This document shows positions 14,703 to 22,055 of a stretch of DNA of 27,969 bases, piece by piece. Where the stretch lies: assembly GCA_900768105.1 (NCBI GenBank), contig CAAGBQ010000115.1, forward strand, positions 1-27,969. The letters are read 5' to 3'. Both the position numbers and the translations under genes were made by a program. A model generated the notes under the pieces. That model made no database searches and was not told the origin of the DNA. It worked only from the letters and a program-made list of their open reading frames with translations. The stretch's first letter is position 1. Each line of letters opens with the position of its first letter. The stretch comes from Oscillospiraceae bacterium. GTDB lineage: Bacteria > Bacillota > Clostridia > Oscillospirales > Ruminococcaceae.

Positions 14703-16232
14703 TTATTGCATTTGCCAGTTTTCAATGCCGTAAAACATATCAAAATCGGTTCCACTAAAGGAAAACGGCAAGTCCCTTGAAAACACAACGCAGCTTTTTG
14801 TGTAGCAAACGGGAACATAGGGCATTGTTTCCGCAAATGCGGTGCTGAATTCCGAAGGAGTTACCGTTCCTGCCATAAATCCAAGCCATGAGAGATAAAG
14901 ATTTTCGCTGTTGGAAATGCCATAGCCCGCATATTCCATTCCGTCAAGCTGATACGCCGCAGGCGTAATCAATTTGGAAATATCCATATCTGCGCCTATT
15001 TCAACCTCCGCAACATATATGTCATAATCATAATTTTGCAAAGCCACTATATATGCGGAATATGAAAGGGAAGAAACGCTTACATCTATTCCGACTTCGC
15101 CAAGCATTTGTGCGACGGCATTTGCGGCGGAAACCTTTGCTTCGCTTTCGCTGCAAACCACAAGCTTCAGGCTTATGCGCTTTCCGCGGCTGTTAAGGCG
15201 AAAGCCTTCGCCGTCCTTTTTGGTGAAGCCAAGCCCGTCGAGCAAAAGGTTGGCGGACATAAGGTCAAGGCTTTTGCGCGAAACATACTGCATTTCATAA
15301 AAATCCGGATTAAACAGGTTTCGCGGCGCGGCGGCAAAATTTTTATAAACCTCGTCCACTATTTTTGAATAGTCGATTGCTGCGGCTATCGCCTTGCGGA
15401 AATCGGAATAATAGGTATATGCGGAGCTTCCGTTAAGCCCAAGGTAAACCATCCTGTTGGATTGCAGTCCGGAAATTCCTCCGGTGGAGGAGGTGCCAAG
15501 CTCCGTCGGACTGCGCCAATATATGCAGTCATAGCGCCCTGTGCGCATTTCATAAGGAAGCAGCGCTTGGTCGTTTGCGGAGATAAGTTCGATTGTTTGC
15601 ACGGCGGAATCGCCGGAGCAAACAAGGGAGGACATATCCTGCGCAATGGAATACCTTCCGGGAAAATAAAGCGGGCGCTTTGCCGTTTCATAGGAAATCA
15701 CCGGAAAGGTGAGCAGGTTGGGAAAATATTTATCGGCATATTTAAGCACCACTTTGCAGCAGGAAGCATTTACAACGCTTGTGGAATTTATTATTGCAAG
15801 GGAGGAAGCATAAAAGCTTCCGTCCGCCATGGCCTGCTGAATTGAATAGCGGAGGTCATATGCGGTAAATTCGGTTCCGTTCGGAAAAGTAAGTGATTCG
15901 TCAACATAAAGGTACCATGTAAGGTTATCTTCGGTTGTTATGTCCGAAAGCAGATCAAGCTCATAGCTGTAATCGCTGTTCAGCTTTATCATGGAACGAT
16001 AGATAAGCCCGCAGATAAAGCGGTTTGTGCTGCTTTTTGCGGTATAGGGCGAAAGCCCCTCTTCATAATCATACGGAATACGCAGGGTATAGGGCGTTTC
16101 CTCCGCAATATCGGCCTCTCCGCCGGGAAGATCGTCGAATCCATCCGGCAATTCTTCCTCCTGCGCCTTATTGCAGCCGCAAAAAACAAGCAGGAACGCC
16201 AATGCGGCGGAAATAAGCTTTAAAAATTTCAT
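14703..16232 (-). CDS. Orphan family 5 solute-binding lipoprotein (OppA/DppA-like)
   Basis: A 509-residue lipoprotein with a signal peptide ending in FCGC (Cys20) followed by an acidic linker. The mature region follows the bacterial extracellular solute-binding family 5 plan: TLRIPYDYEEGLSPY at the start, LTWYLYVDESLTFPNGTEFTAYD (the typical W-F-L-R-..-F-x-DG-x-x-x-T-A-x-D region) in the first lobe, and AIAAAIDYSKIVDEVY in the middle. Family members bind oligopeptides, nickel or other solutes outside the membrane. No permease or ATPase gene is near. The ATG at 16232 is chosen because the signal peptide begins there. It lies 16 nt after ymdB. Confidence 0.82.
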   Translation of the reverse strand: MKFLKLISAALAFLLVFCGCNKAQEEELPDGFDDLPGGEADIAEETPYTLRIPYDYEEGLSPYTAKSSTNRFICGLIYRSMIKLNSDYSYELDLLSDITTEDNLTWYLYVDESLTFPNGTEFTAYDLRYSIQQAMADGSFYASSLAIINSTSVVNASCCKVVLKYADKYFPNLLTFPVISYETAKRPLYFPGRYSIAQDMSSLVCSGDSAVQTIELISANDQALLPYEMRTGRYDCIYWRSPTELGTSSTGGISGLQSNRMVYLGLNGSSAYTYYSDFRKAIAAAIDYSKIVDEVYKNFAAAPRNLFNPDFYEMQYVSRKSLDLMSANLLLDGLGFTKKDGEGFRLNSRGKRISLKLVVCSESEAKVSAANAVAQMLGEVGIDVSVSSLSYSAYIVALQNYDYDIYVAEVEIGADMDISKLITPAAYQLDGMEYAGYGISNSENLYLSWLGFMAGTVTPSEFSTAFAETMPYVPVCYTKSCVVFSRDLPFSFSGTDFDMFYGIENWQMQ

Positions 16233-16248
16233 AGAAAAAATAACTCCG

Positions 16249-17019
16249 TTATCTAAAGTCAAAGCGCTCTATCGAAACAGCTCTGCCGGTGGCATCGTCG
16301 GTTTCTACAAATATACCCTGAACCTTGCAGGGACCCTTTGCAATCTCCATTCCGGAGCGGAGGTGTGTTATCATAAAATTGGTGGAAATCTCTGTTTTGA
16401 CTCCGAGAACGGAATTGATGGGGCCGCACATACCGATATCGGTAATATACGCCGTTCCGTTAGGAAGAATTTCTTCATCCGCCGTGGGAACATGGGTATG
16501 TGTGCCGAAGACCGCAGAAACGCGCCCATCAAGATATTTGCCAAGGGCGATTTTTTCGCTTGTTGCTTCACCGTGGATGTCTACGACAACGGTTTTACAG
16601 TCAAGCTTTTTCAAAATTTTATCCGCCGCAAGGAACGGCCCTTCAAAAGCAAGGTCGAGAAACACATCTCCGATAAGGCTTATTACGGCGCAGCGGTACT
16701 TGCCGCGTTCATAGATAAAAACGCCGCTGCCGGGGGCATTCGGATGTAGGTTTGCAGGGCGCAGGGCGCCATCCTCCCTCTCATAAATTTCCGCCATATC
16801 GCGGCTGTAAAGGGAGTGATTGCCGCCTGTGATTTCATCCGCGCCGAGCATAAAAAGCGCGCCGCAGTTTGCCGCGGTTATGCTGCTGCCGTCACCAGCG
16901 TTTTCTCCGTTGACTATAACAACATCGGGGTCATATTTTTGCCGAAGCTCCGGCATTTTTCTGCCGAAGGCGGAAACGCCGGCGCTGCCGACCACATCAC
17001 CGATACACAAAATGCGCAT
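16249..17019 (-). CDS. ymdB: YmdB-family metallophosphoesterase (2',3'-cAMP phosphodiesterase)
   Basis: A 256-residue YmdB-family calcineurin-like phosphoesterase. Metal ligands are visible in order: GDVVG (Asp8), NGENAGDG (Glu39, Asn40), GGNHSL (Asn67, His68), DIHGEATSEK (His149) and GTHTHVPTAD (His174, His176). The Bacillus protein hydrolyses 2',3'-cyclic nucleotides and affects biofilm and motility programs. The family usual GNHTWD is GNHSLY here. AAGGAG precedes the ATG at good spacing. It sits between trpS (30 nt upstream) and the solute-binding lipoprotein, apparently in one transcript. Confidence 0.92.
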   Translation of the reverse strand: MRILCIGDVVGSAGVSAFGRKMPELRQKYDPDVVIVNGENAGDGSSITAANCGALFMLGADEITGGNHSLYSRDMAEIYEREDGALRPANLHPNAPGSGVFIYERGKYRCAVISLIGDVFLDLAFEGPFLAADKILKKLDCKTVVVDIHGEATSEKIALGKYLDGRVSAVFGTHTHVPTADEEILPNGTAYITDIGMCGPINSVLGVKTEISTNFMITHLRSGMEIAKGPCKVQGIFVETDDATGRAVSIERFDFR

Positions 17020-17049
17020 AAAGTAACTCCTTTTTTGATGAAGCGGCGC

Positions 17050-18087
17050 TTATCTTGCCACAAAGCCGATTTTTTTATACATTTTTTCAAGAGTGCGGTT
17101 TGCAATGCGCTCCGCCTGTTCCGCGCCGCGCTTATAACATTCCTCAAGATAGCCTTTATCCGCAATATATCTTGCATAGTTTTCGCGGACGGGAGCAAGG
17201 TGCTCTGCAACTGCTTCGCCTACGGCAAGCTTAAAATCGCCATAGCCCTTGCCGGCAAATTCACGCTCGATGGACTCAAAGGAAAAGCCGGTTACGGCGG
17301 AATATATGGTCATAAGGTTGTTTATTCCGTCTTTGCCTTCGCGGTAGCAAACCTCCGCTTCGGAATCCGTAACTGCGGATTTAAATTTTTTTATAATAAC
17401 ATTCGGTTCATCAAGGATCAGTACGCAGGAGCGGGGATTTTCATCGGATTTGCTCATTTTTTTGGTTGGGTCGGTAAGGCTCATGATTTTCGCGCCGCCC
17501 TGAGCAGACGGAATATAAGGCTCCGGAATTGTAAAGGTCTTTCCATAAAGGTTATTAAAGCGCTCCGCGATGTTGCGTGCAAGCTCAAGGTGCTGCTTTT
17601 GGTCAATACCGACGGGAACGGCGTCTGCCTGATAAAGCAGAATGTCGCCCGCCATAAGCACGGGGTAGGTGAAAAGACCGGCGTTTATATTGTCGGCATG
17701 CTTTGCGGATTTATCCTTGAATTGAGTCATGCGGGAAAGCTCGCCGAACTGTGTGGAACAGCCCAAAACCCAGTTAGCTTCCGCATGGGCGGGAACATGG
17801 CTTTGGATGAAAAGAATACTCTTTTGCGGGTCGATTCCGCAAGCCATTGCAAGGGCATAGGATTCAACCGTGCGGCGGCGCAGCTCCGCAGGGTCCTGAC
17901 GAAGGGTGATTGCATGCATATTTACAATGGAGTAAATGCAGTCATAATCCTCTTGAAGCGGACCCCAGTTTTTAACTGCACCGAGATAGTTGCCGAGCGT
18001 AAAAACACCGGTGGGCTGAATTCCGCTGAATATGAGCTTTTTGCGTTCAGGTTGTTGGATTTGTTCTTTATTTTCAATGCCTTCCAT
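17050..18087 (-). CDS. trpS: Tryptophanyl-tRNA synthetase
   Basis: A 345-residue class I aminoacyl-tRNA synthetase that charges tRNA-Trp. Signatures are FSGIQPTGVFTLGNYLGA (the HIGH-equivalent, GNYLGA at 32-37), LMAGDILLYQADAVPVGIDQKQHLELARNIA, and KMSKS at 210-214. The start is the ATG at 18087 with CGGAGG just upstream. Lower-quality upstream in-frame codons would add a membrane-like stretch foreign to the family. There is no T-box in its short leader. It heads the trpS-ymdB-SBP unit. Confidence 0.96.
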   Translation of the reverse strand: MEGIENKEQIQQPERKKLIFSGIQPTGVFTLGNYLGAVKNWGPLQEDYDCIYSIVNMHAITLRQDPAELRRRTVESYALAMACGIDPQKSILFIQSHVPAHAEANWVLGCSTQFGELSRMTQFKDKSAKHADNINAGLFTYPVLMAGDILLYQADAVPVGIDQKQHLELARNIAERFNNLYGKTFTIPEPYIPSAQGGAKIMSLTDPTKKMSKSDENPRSCVLILDEPNVIIKKFKSAVTDSEAEVCYREGKDGINNLMTIYSAVTGFSFESIEREFAGKGYGDFKLAVGEAVAEHLAPVRENYARYIADKGYLEECYKRGAEQAERIANRTLEKMYKKIGFVAR

Positions 18088-18155
18088 AATACCAATTCCT
18101 CCGAAAATGTAAGGGTATGCGGCAAAGCCGCAATTATTTATAATAATACAAGTAT

Positions 18156-18184
18156 AATATAGCATATAAACGGCGATTTTGCAA
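18156..18184 (-). promoter_or_regulatory. Promoter of trpS
   Basis: On the minus strand TTGCAA (18179-18184) and TATATT (18156-18161) with a 17-bp spacer. A small TGCGGC-AAA-GCCGCA hairpin lies in the leader between the promoter and the start codon. Confidence 0.65.
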
Positions 18185-18206
18185 TAAAAAATGCTGCTTA
18201 ATACCT

Positions 18207-18241
18207 TTTGACATAATTTGCCATACATTAGGGCGTATACT
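18207..18241 (+). promoter_or_regulatory. Spo0A-type promoter of spoIIE, with 22-bp spacing
   Basis: A perfect TTGACA (18208-18213) is 22 bp from TATACT (18236-18241). This is far from the usual 17, but it matches the long spacing known for the Spo0A-activated SigA promoters spoIIG and spoIIE of Bacillus. Two heptamers one base off the reversed 0A box TTCGNCA, TTTGACA (18207-18213) and TTTGCCA (18217-18223), lie exactly 10 bp apart. The first overlaps the -35. Activation by phosphorylated Spo0A is inferred. Confidence 0.6.
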
Positions 18242-18286
18242 TCAAAATAAGAGGGAAAATATCGGTCAAAAGGAGTTTTTGAAAAA

Positions 18287-20599
18287 ATGACGGAAGTTAA
18301 AACAAAAAACGCAAAAAATACAGCGTCAAAGAAAATAAGGGAGAATTCCGCAGGGCTTTTAAGCACCGGAATTTGGATAGTAATAAGCTTTGCGGCCGCG
18401 AATTCGGTTTTATTCGGAGAGCTTGCGCCGTTCGGTGCGGCGGCGGTTGCGGCGGCCCGCAGAAAAGATGCCGTGGGCGCGGCCTTCGGTGCAATTATGG
18501 GCTATATTTTTTCTATGAGCACGGGAAACAATGTGAGATATGTTGCCGCTGTGCTTGTGGTTTTGGGGTTAAAGCTTGTGTTTGAAAGATTTGCGGAGGG
18601 AGATTTTGTTTCCGTGCTCATGGCGGCGGCGGGAACGGGACTTTCCTCATTCGGATATGCCGCAATGACTACAATTTCCGGCTATAACTGGGGAATTGCA
18701 GCGGCAGAAACTGCAATTGCCGCCGGAAGCGCATACTTTTTCAAGCGGACAAGCACCGCTCTTGAGCACGGAAAAAATCTTGCGGTGCTCGGCGGCGGCG
18801 ACCGTGCCTGTATCATTATGACTGCGGCAATCGCCGCCGCTTCGCTTACTCCCGTAAAGGTTGGCGGAATATCAATAGGCGGAATTGCGGCGGGCTTTGC
18901 CGTGCTTATTGCGGCGGGATATGGCAGAGAAAGCGGCGGCGCAGTTGCCGGAGTTGCTACGGGAACGGCGGTGGCGCTTTCCGGCGATATGCTTGGGCTA
19001 ACCCTTTCCGGTTATGCAGTGGGCGGCCTTATTGCGGGGATTTTTGCGGTATTCGGAAAGCTGCCCTGCGCAGCGGCGTATATTGCGGTAAAACTGATAA
19101 TCTGCATTGCAGGAGCAAACGGCTATCCGGTGCTTACGCCGGTTTACGAAGCGGTAATAGCCTCCGCCGCTTTTATGCTCATTCCGGAAAAGGCAGGAAA
19201 ATACATCTTCGGACTATCATCGGTAAAGGAAAATTCGGCGGATTCCGCTACGGTAAAAAGTCTTGTTCTTTCCAAAATGGGCTGTGCTGCGGCAGGACTT
19301 AATGATATTGCCGCGGCAACGCGCAAGGTCGCCGAAGCAACACAAAAGGCAGAAAGCACAGATTTGAGCACCGTGCTCAAATCTGCGGCGGAGTGTGTTT
19401 GCACACATTGCTCAAGCTGCAGCGAGTGCTGGGACGAAAATTTTTATACTACAAAAGAGGCTTTTTCTGAAATGGGAAAGGCAGCAAAAAAATCGAAGGA
19501 GCCGGAACTTTCCGAGGAATTTTCCGCACGGTGCTCAAAAAGCGGAGAGCTTTATAAAACCCTGTGCTCAAAATACAAAGAGGCCACGCACAAAAATTCC
19601 GAAGAGCGCCGTGCAAAAAATATACGCGAAGCCGTCACCGATCAGTTTGACGGAATGGCAATTCTTTTGCGGGATATTGCGGCGGATGTCGCCACAGTAA
19701 AAAGTACGGATAAAAAGCTTTCTTTGGCGGTAAGAAATGTTTTTGAGGGGAGAAATATTCCGCTTTTTGCCTCAACCTGCTATTATACTGCCGACGGCTG
19801 CGTTAATCTTGAGGTTTCCGCGGCAAAGGACCGCCTTAAAAATGCGGATATGGTGGGAATTACAGAGGAGCTTGAGGATGTCTGCGGGTGCGACCTTTCA
19901 AAGCCCTGCGAAAGGGATACGGAAAATGCAAGGCGGCTTGTTTTTTGCGAAAAACCGCTTATTGAAGCAAAATTCGGCAAGGCGTCAATAAATGCGGAGG
20001 GAGAAAAATTCTGCGGCGATACCGGTGAATATTTTGTTGACCAATATGGTTGTGCTCATATGATTTTAAGCGACGGAATGGGCAGCGGAACCGGCGCTGC
20101 TTTGGATTCAATGATGGCGGTAGGGCTTGTTTCAAAAATGGTGCAGTCCGGCTTCCGCTTCGGAAGCGCAATACGCCTTGTAAATTCCGCATTGCTGCTT
20201 AAATCGGATGAGGAATCGCTTGCAACGGCGGATGCGGTTTCGGTGAATCTTTATACGGGAAAAACGGATTTTTATAAGGCCGGTGCCGCGCCCTCCTTTA
20301 TTATGAAACGCGGCCATGTTTCAAAAATAGAATCCAGCGGCGTGCCCGCCGGAATTCTCAGAAATGTGGATTATGAAGAAAGCTGCGCCATCCTTTCCGC
20401 CGGAGATATGGTGGTTATGGTTACGGATGGCGTTACGGATTCCGGCGAAGAATGGCTCCCTTCGGAAATACGCGCTTTGGCAGAAAAAAATCCGGAGGAA
20501 ATTGCGGTCTCTATTGCGGATACGGCAAAAAAGCGCCGCACGGACGGCCACAGCGACGACATAACGGTAATGGTGCTGAAGCTTTCGGATTCTATATAA
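18287..20599 (+). CDS. spoIIE: Stage II sporulation protein E
   Basis: A 770-residue SpoIIE. An N-terminal membrane region of about ten helices (roughly 25-310) localises it to the sporulation septum. A cytoplasmic regulatory region follows (about 315-560), with a cysteine cluster at 370, 372, 375, 378 and 381. A C-terminal PP2C-type phosphatase domain (about 560-770) has ILSDGMGSG, MVTDGVTDSG and DDITVMVL as metal-site motifs. It dephosphorylates SpoIIAA to release SigF in the forespore. AAAGGAG is 11 nt before the ATG, slightly long. It is the main evidence that the host forms endospores. Confidence 0.96.
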   Translation: MTEVKTKNAKNTASKKIRENSAGLLSTGIWIVISFAAANSVLFGELAPFGAAAVAAARRKDAVGAAFGAIMGYIFSMSTGNNVRYVAAVLVVLGLKLVFERFAEGDFVSVLMAAAGTGLSSFGYAAMTTISGYNWGIAAAETAIAAGSAYFFKRTSTALEHGKNLAVLGGGDRACIIMTAAIAAASLTPVKVGGISIGGIAAGFAVLIAAGYGRESGGAVAGVATGTAVALSGDMLGLTLSGYAVGGLIAGIFAVFGKLPCAAAYIAVKLIICIAGANGYPVLTPVYEAVIASAAFMLIPEKAGKYIFGLSSVKENSADSATVKSLVLSKMGCAAAGLNDIAAATRKVAEATQKAESTDLSTVLKSAAECVCTHCSSCSECWDENFYTTKEAFSEMGKAAKKSKEPELSEEFSARCSKSGELYKTLCSKYKEATHKNSEERRAKNIREAVTDQFDGMAILLRDIAADVATVKSTDKKLSLAVRNVFEGRNIPLFASTCYYTADGCVNLEVSAAKDRLKNADMVGITEELEDVCGCDLSKPCERDTENARRLVFCEKPLIEAKFGKASINAEGEKFCGDTGEYFVDQYGCAHMILSDGMGSGTGAALDSMMAVGLVSKMVQSGFRFGSAIRLVNSALLLKSDEESLATADAVSVNLYTGKTDFYKAGAAPSFIMKRGHVSKIESSGVPAGILRNVDYEESCAILSAGDMVVMVTDGVTDSGEEWLPSEIRALAEKNPEEIAVSIADTAKKRRTDGHSDDITVMVLKLSDSI
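19359..19385. repeat. 27-bp near-perfect palindrome inside spoIIE
   Basis: CAGATTTGAGCAC (19359-19371) and GTGCTCAAATCTG (19373-19385) are perfect 13-bp inverted arms around a single C. It lies in the coding sequence of the linker before the cysteine cluster. The core TGAGCAC/GTGCTCA also appears in the hairpins after rarA and after the GNAT gene. Confidence 0.8.
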
Positions 20600-20657
20600 A
20601 ATATAAAAATAAGCGCAAAAAAGCGCGGCGCAATCACAAAAAAATTGAAAAAAGGTA

Positions 20658-20686
20658 TTGACAAAGCCTGTGGCGTGGCGTATAAT
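20658..20686 (+). promoter_or_regulatory. Promoter of the T-box/met operon
   Basis: Perfect TTGACA (20658-20663) and TATAAT (20681-20686) with a 17-bp spacer. Transcription would start near 20693, at the 5' end of the T-box leader. Confidence 0.85.
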
Positions 20687-20692
20687 TCATCA

Positions 20693-20983
20693 CATCAACC
20701 AAACACGGCAGAAAGACGATGAAAAGAAGAGTAAGCGTGTGATGGGGTCACAGAGATTTTCCGGCTGCTGAAAGGAAAACGAACGGACCACGCCGAAGAT
20801 GGCCTTGGAGTTGCGCACCGAGCCTTGTGAAGAAGGTAAGGCTGCGACGGGACCGCCCGTTACAGCGGCAGGGTATGATTGTACCCGATAAGGTTTTTGC
20901 GGTGACGCAAAGGCGAAAAAAGGTGGTAACACGAAGTTTTTTATAAGCTTTCGTCCTTTTATTGAGGACGAAAGCTTTTTTGT
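20693..20983 (+). ncRNA. T-box leader (tRNA-sensing antiterminator), probably Met-specific
   Basis: A leader of about 290 nt with T-box marks in order: GATGA (20718-20722) and AGAGTA (20728-20733) in the 5' strand of stem I, CAGAGA and GCTG in its apical part, CTTGGAG after the specifier region, the T-box bulge AGGTGGTAACACG (20921-20933), and a terminator with a 12-bp stem (20945-20956 with 20966-20977) and a T-run. Uncharged tRNA would stabilise the antiterminator and allow read-through. The specifier is most likely ATG (20799-20801), which suits the metQNI genes; GAT one base earlier is the rival reading. Confidence 0.85.
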
Positions 20984-21000
20984 TTTTATGGAGGAATAAA

Positions 21001-21057
21001 ATGAAGCACATATTAAAACGGCTGGTGAAAGCAAATTACCGCTATGAACGAATGTAA
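21001..21057 (+). CDS. 18-residue small ORF between the T-box and metQ
   Basis: The ATG at 21001 follows GGAGG by 7 nt, as good a binding site as any in the window. It encodes MKHILKRLVKANYRYERM and a TAA stop. The peptide is basic, with a short amphipathic start, and resembles no family I know. It lies 24 nt after the T-box terminator and 64 nt before metQ, so it would be translated only when the leader is read through. It may be a leader peptide, a genuine small protein or the remnant of a longer gene. Confidence 0.45.
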   Translation: MKHILKRLVKANYRYERM

Positions 21058-21121
21058 CTTTATTCATTCATCACAAGCGTTTAAATATATCAATTTTTTA
21101 CTTATGAAAGGACAAAACAAA

Positions 21122-21979
21122 ATGAAAAAGATAATTTCCGTACTTCTTGCAGCAACACTTTTTCTTACCTCTCTGTTCGTACTCACATCCTGCAGCGGCA
21201 GCAGCGACAAAATCACCATTGCCGTTCCAAGCGACACCACCAATGAAGCTCGCGCGCTTCTCCTTCTTCAGGAACAGGGCCTTATCACCCTTAAAGAGGA
21301 CGCAGGCATCACCGCAACCGTAAGAGATATTGTTGAAAACCCCTACAATATCGAATTCAAAGAGTCGGAAGCCGCACAGCTTCCCAATGTTCTTCAGGAT
21401 GTCGACTATGCAGTAATCAATTCCAATTATGCCATTGATGCAGGCATCGACCCCATTACCCAATCCCTTGCTATGGAAGGTTCCTCTTCCGTATACAGCA
21501 ATGTTCTCTGCGTAAAAGAGGGCAACGAAAATTCCGACGGAGCAAAGGCACTTCTTGCCGCGCTTGAAAGCAAGCAGGTTGCGGACTTTATTACCAATGA
21601 GTACAAGGGCGCGGTGGTAAGCGTTGTTGAAAACCCCGGCGACGGCTTTGACCCCACCGTTGATTATGAGGCGCTTAAAGGTAGCACTATTTCCGTTGCG
21701 GCAACTCCCGCACCCCATGCAGAAATTCTTAAAGTAGCGAAGGAAATTCTGGCAGAAAAAGAAATCACCCTTGAGATTGTTGAATTTACCGATTATGTAC
21801 AGCCCAACAAGGTTGTTGACAGCGGCGATGTTTTCGCAAACTACTTCCAGCACACTCCTTACCTTGATGATTTTAATGCGGAAAACGGCACTCATGTTGT
21901 TTCCATCGGTGCGATTCATGTTGAACCCATGGGTATTTACGGCGGCAAGCAAACAAGCCTTGACGCAATCAAGAAATAA
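21122..21979 (+). CDS. metQ: Methionine-binding lipoprotein MetQ with permuted domain order
   Basis: A 285-residue NlpA/MetQ-family lipoprotein that should capture methionine outside the membrane for MetNI. The signal peptide ends in LTSC (Cys24). Every conserved block of MetQ is present, but the halves are swapped. Residues 30-166 carry the normal C-terminal half: VPSDTTNEARALLLLQ, DIVENP, ESEAAQLP, DYAVINSNYA, YKGAVV. Residues 188-285 carry the normal N-terminal half: ATPAPHAEIL, VEFTDYVQPN, ANYFQHTPYLDDF, GAIHVEPMGIY, then TSLDAIKK at the end. The new ends fall at the inter-lobe hinge, and a linker of about 20 residues (167-187) joins the old C- and N-termini. AAAGGA precedes the ATG at 21122. 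It lies downstream of a T-box and upstream of metN. Confidence 0.88.
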   Translation: MKKIISVLLAATLFLTSLFVLTSCSGSSDKITIAVPSDTTNEARALLLLQEQGLITLKEDAGITATVRDIVENPYNIEFKESEAAQLPNVLQDVDYAVINSNYAIDAGIDPITQSLAMEGSSSVYSNVLCVKEGNENSDGAKALLAALESKQVADFITNEYKGAVVSVVENPGDGFDPTVDYEALKGSTISVAATPAPHAEILKVAKEILAEKEITLEIVEFTDYVQPNKVVDSGDVFANYFQHTPYLDDFNAENGTHVVSIGAIHVEPMGIYGGKQTSLDAIKK

Positions 21980-22001
21980 TTTATAATAGTATTATGGAAA
22001 A

Positions 22002-22025
22002 GAGGCGAGCCGCAGGGCTCGCCTC
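22002..22025 (+). other. Intercistronic hairpin between metQ and metN
   Basis: A perfect 10-bp stem (GAGGCGAGCC, GGCTCGCCTC) with a GCAG loop and no T-tract. It is therefore not a full terminator. It may protect the metQ message from 3' decay, giving more binding protein than transporter. Confidence 0.65.
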
Positions 22026-22055
22026 ACGGCACATTAAGCAAAATGGGGAACAGTT

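Noticed and set aside
20690..21067. Antisense frames over the met leader, and a SAM riboswitch as an alternative to the T-box
   Set aside because: The leader carries stem I, T-box bulge and terminator marks of a T-box. No SAM-type core was visible, and the antisense frames have no family resemblance.
21044..21121. A longer N-terminus for metQ from an upstream ATG
   Set aside because: It would bury the lipoprotein signal peptide behind 26 polar residues. The ATG at 21122 has a binding site and a normal signal sequence.
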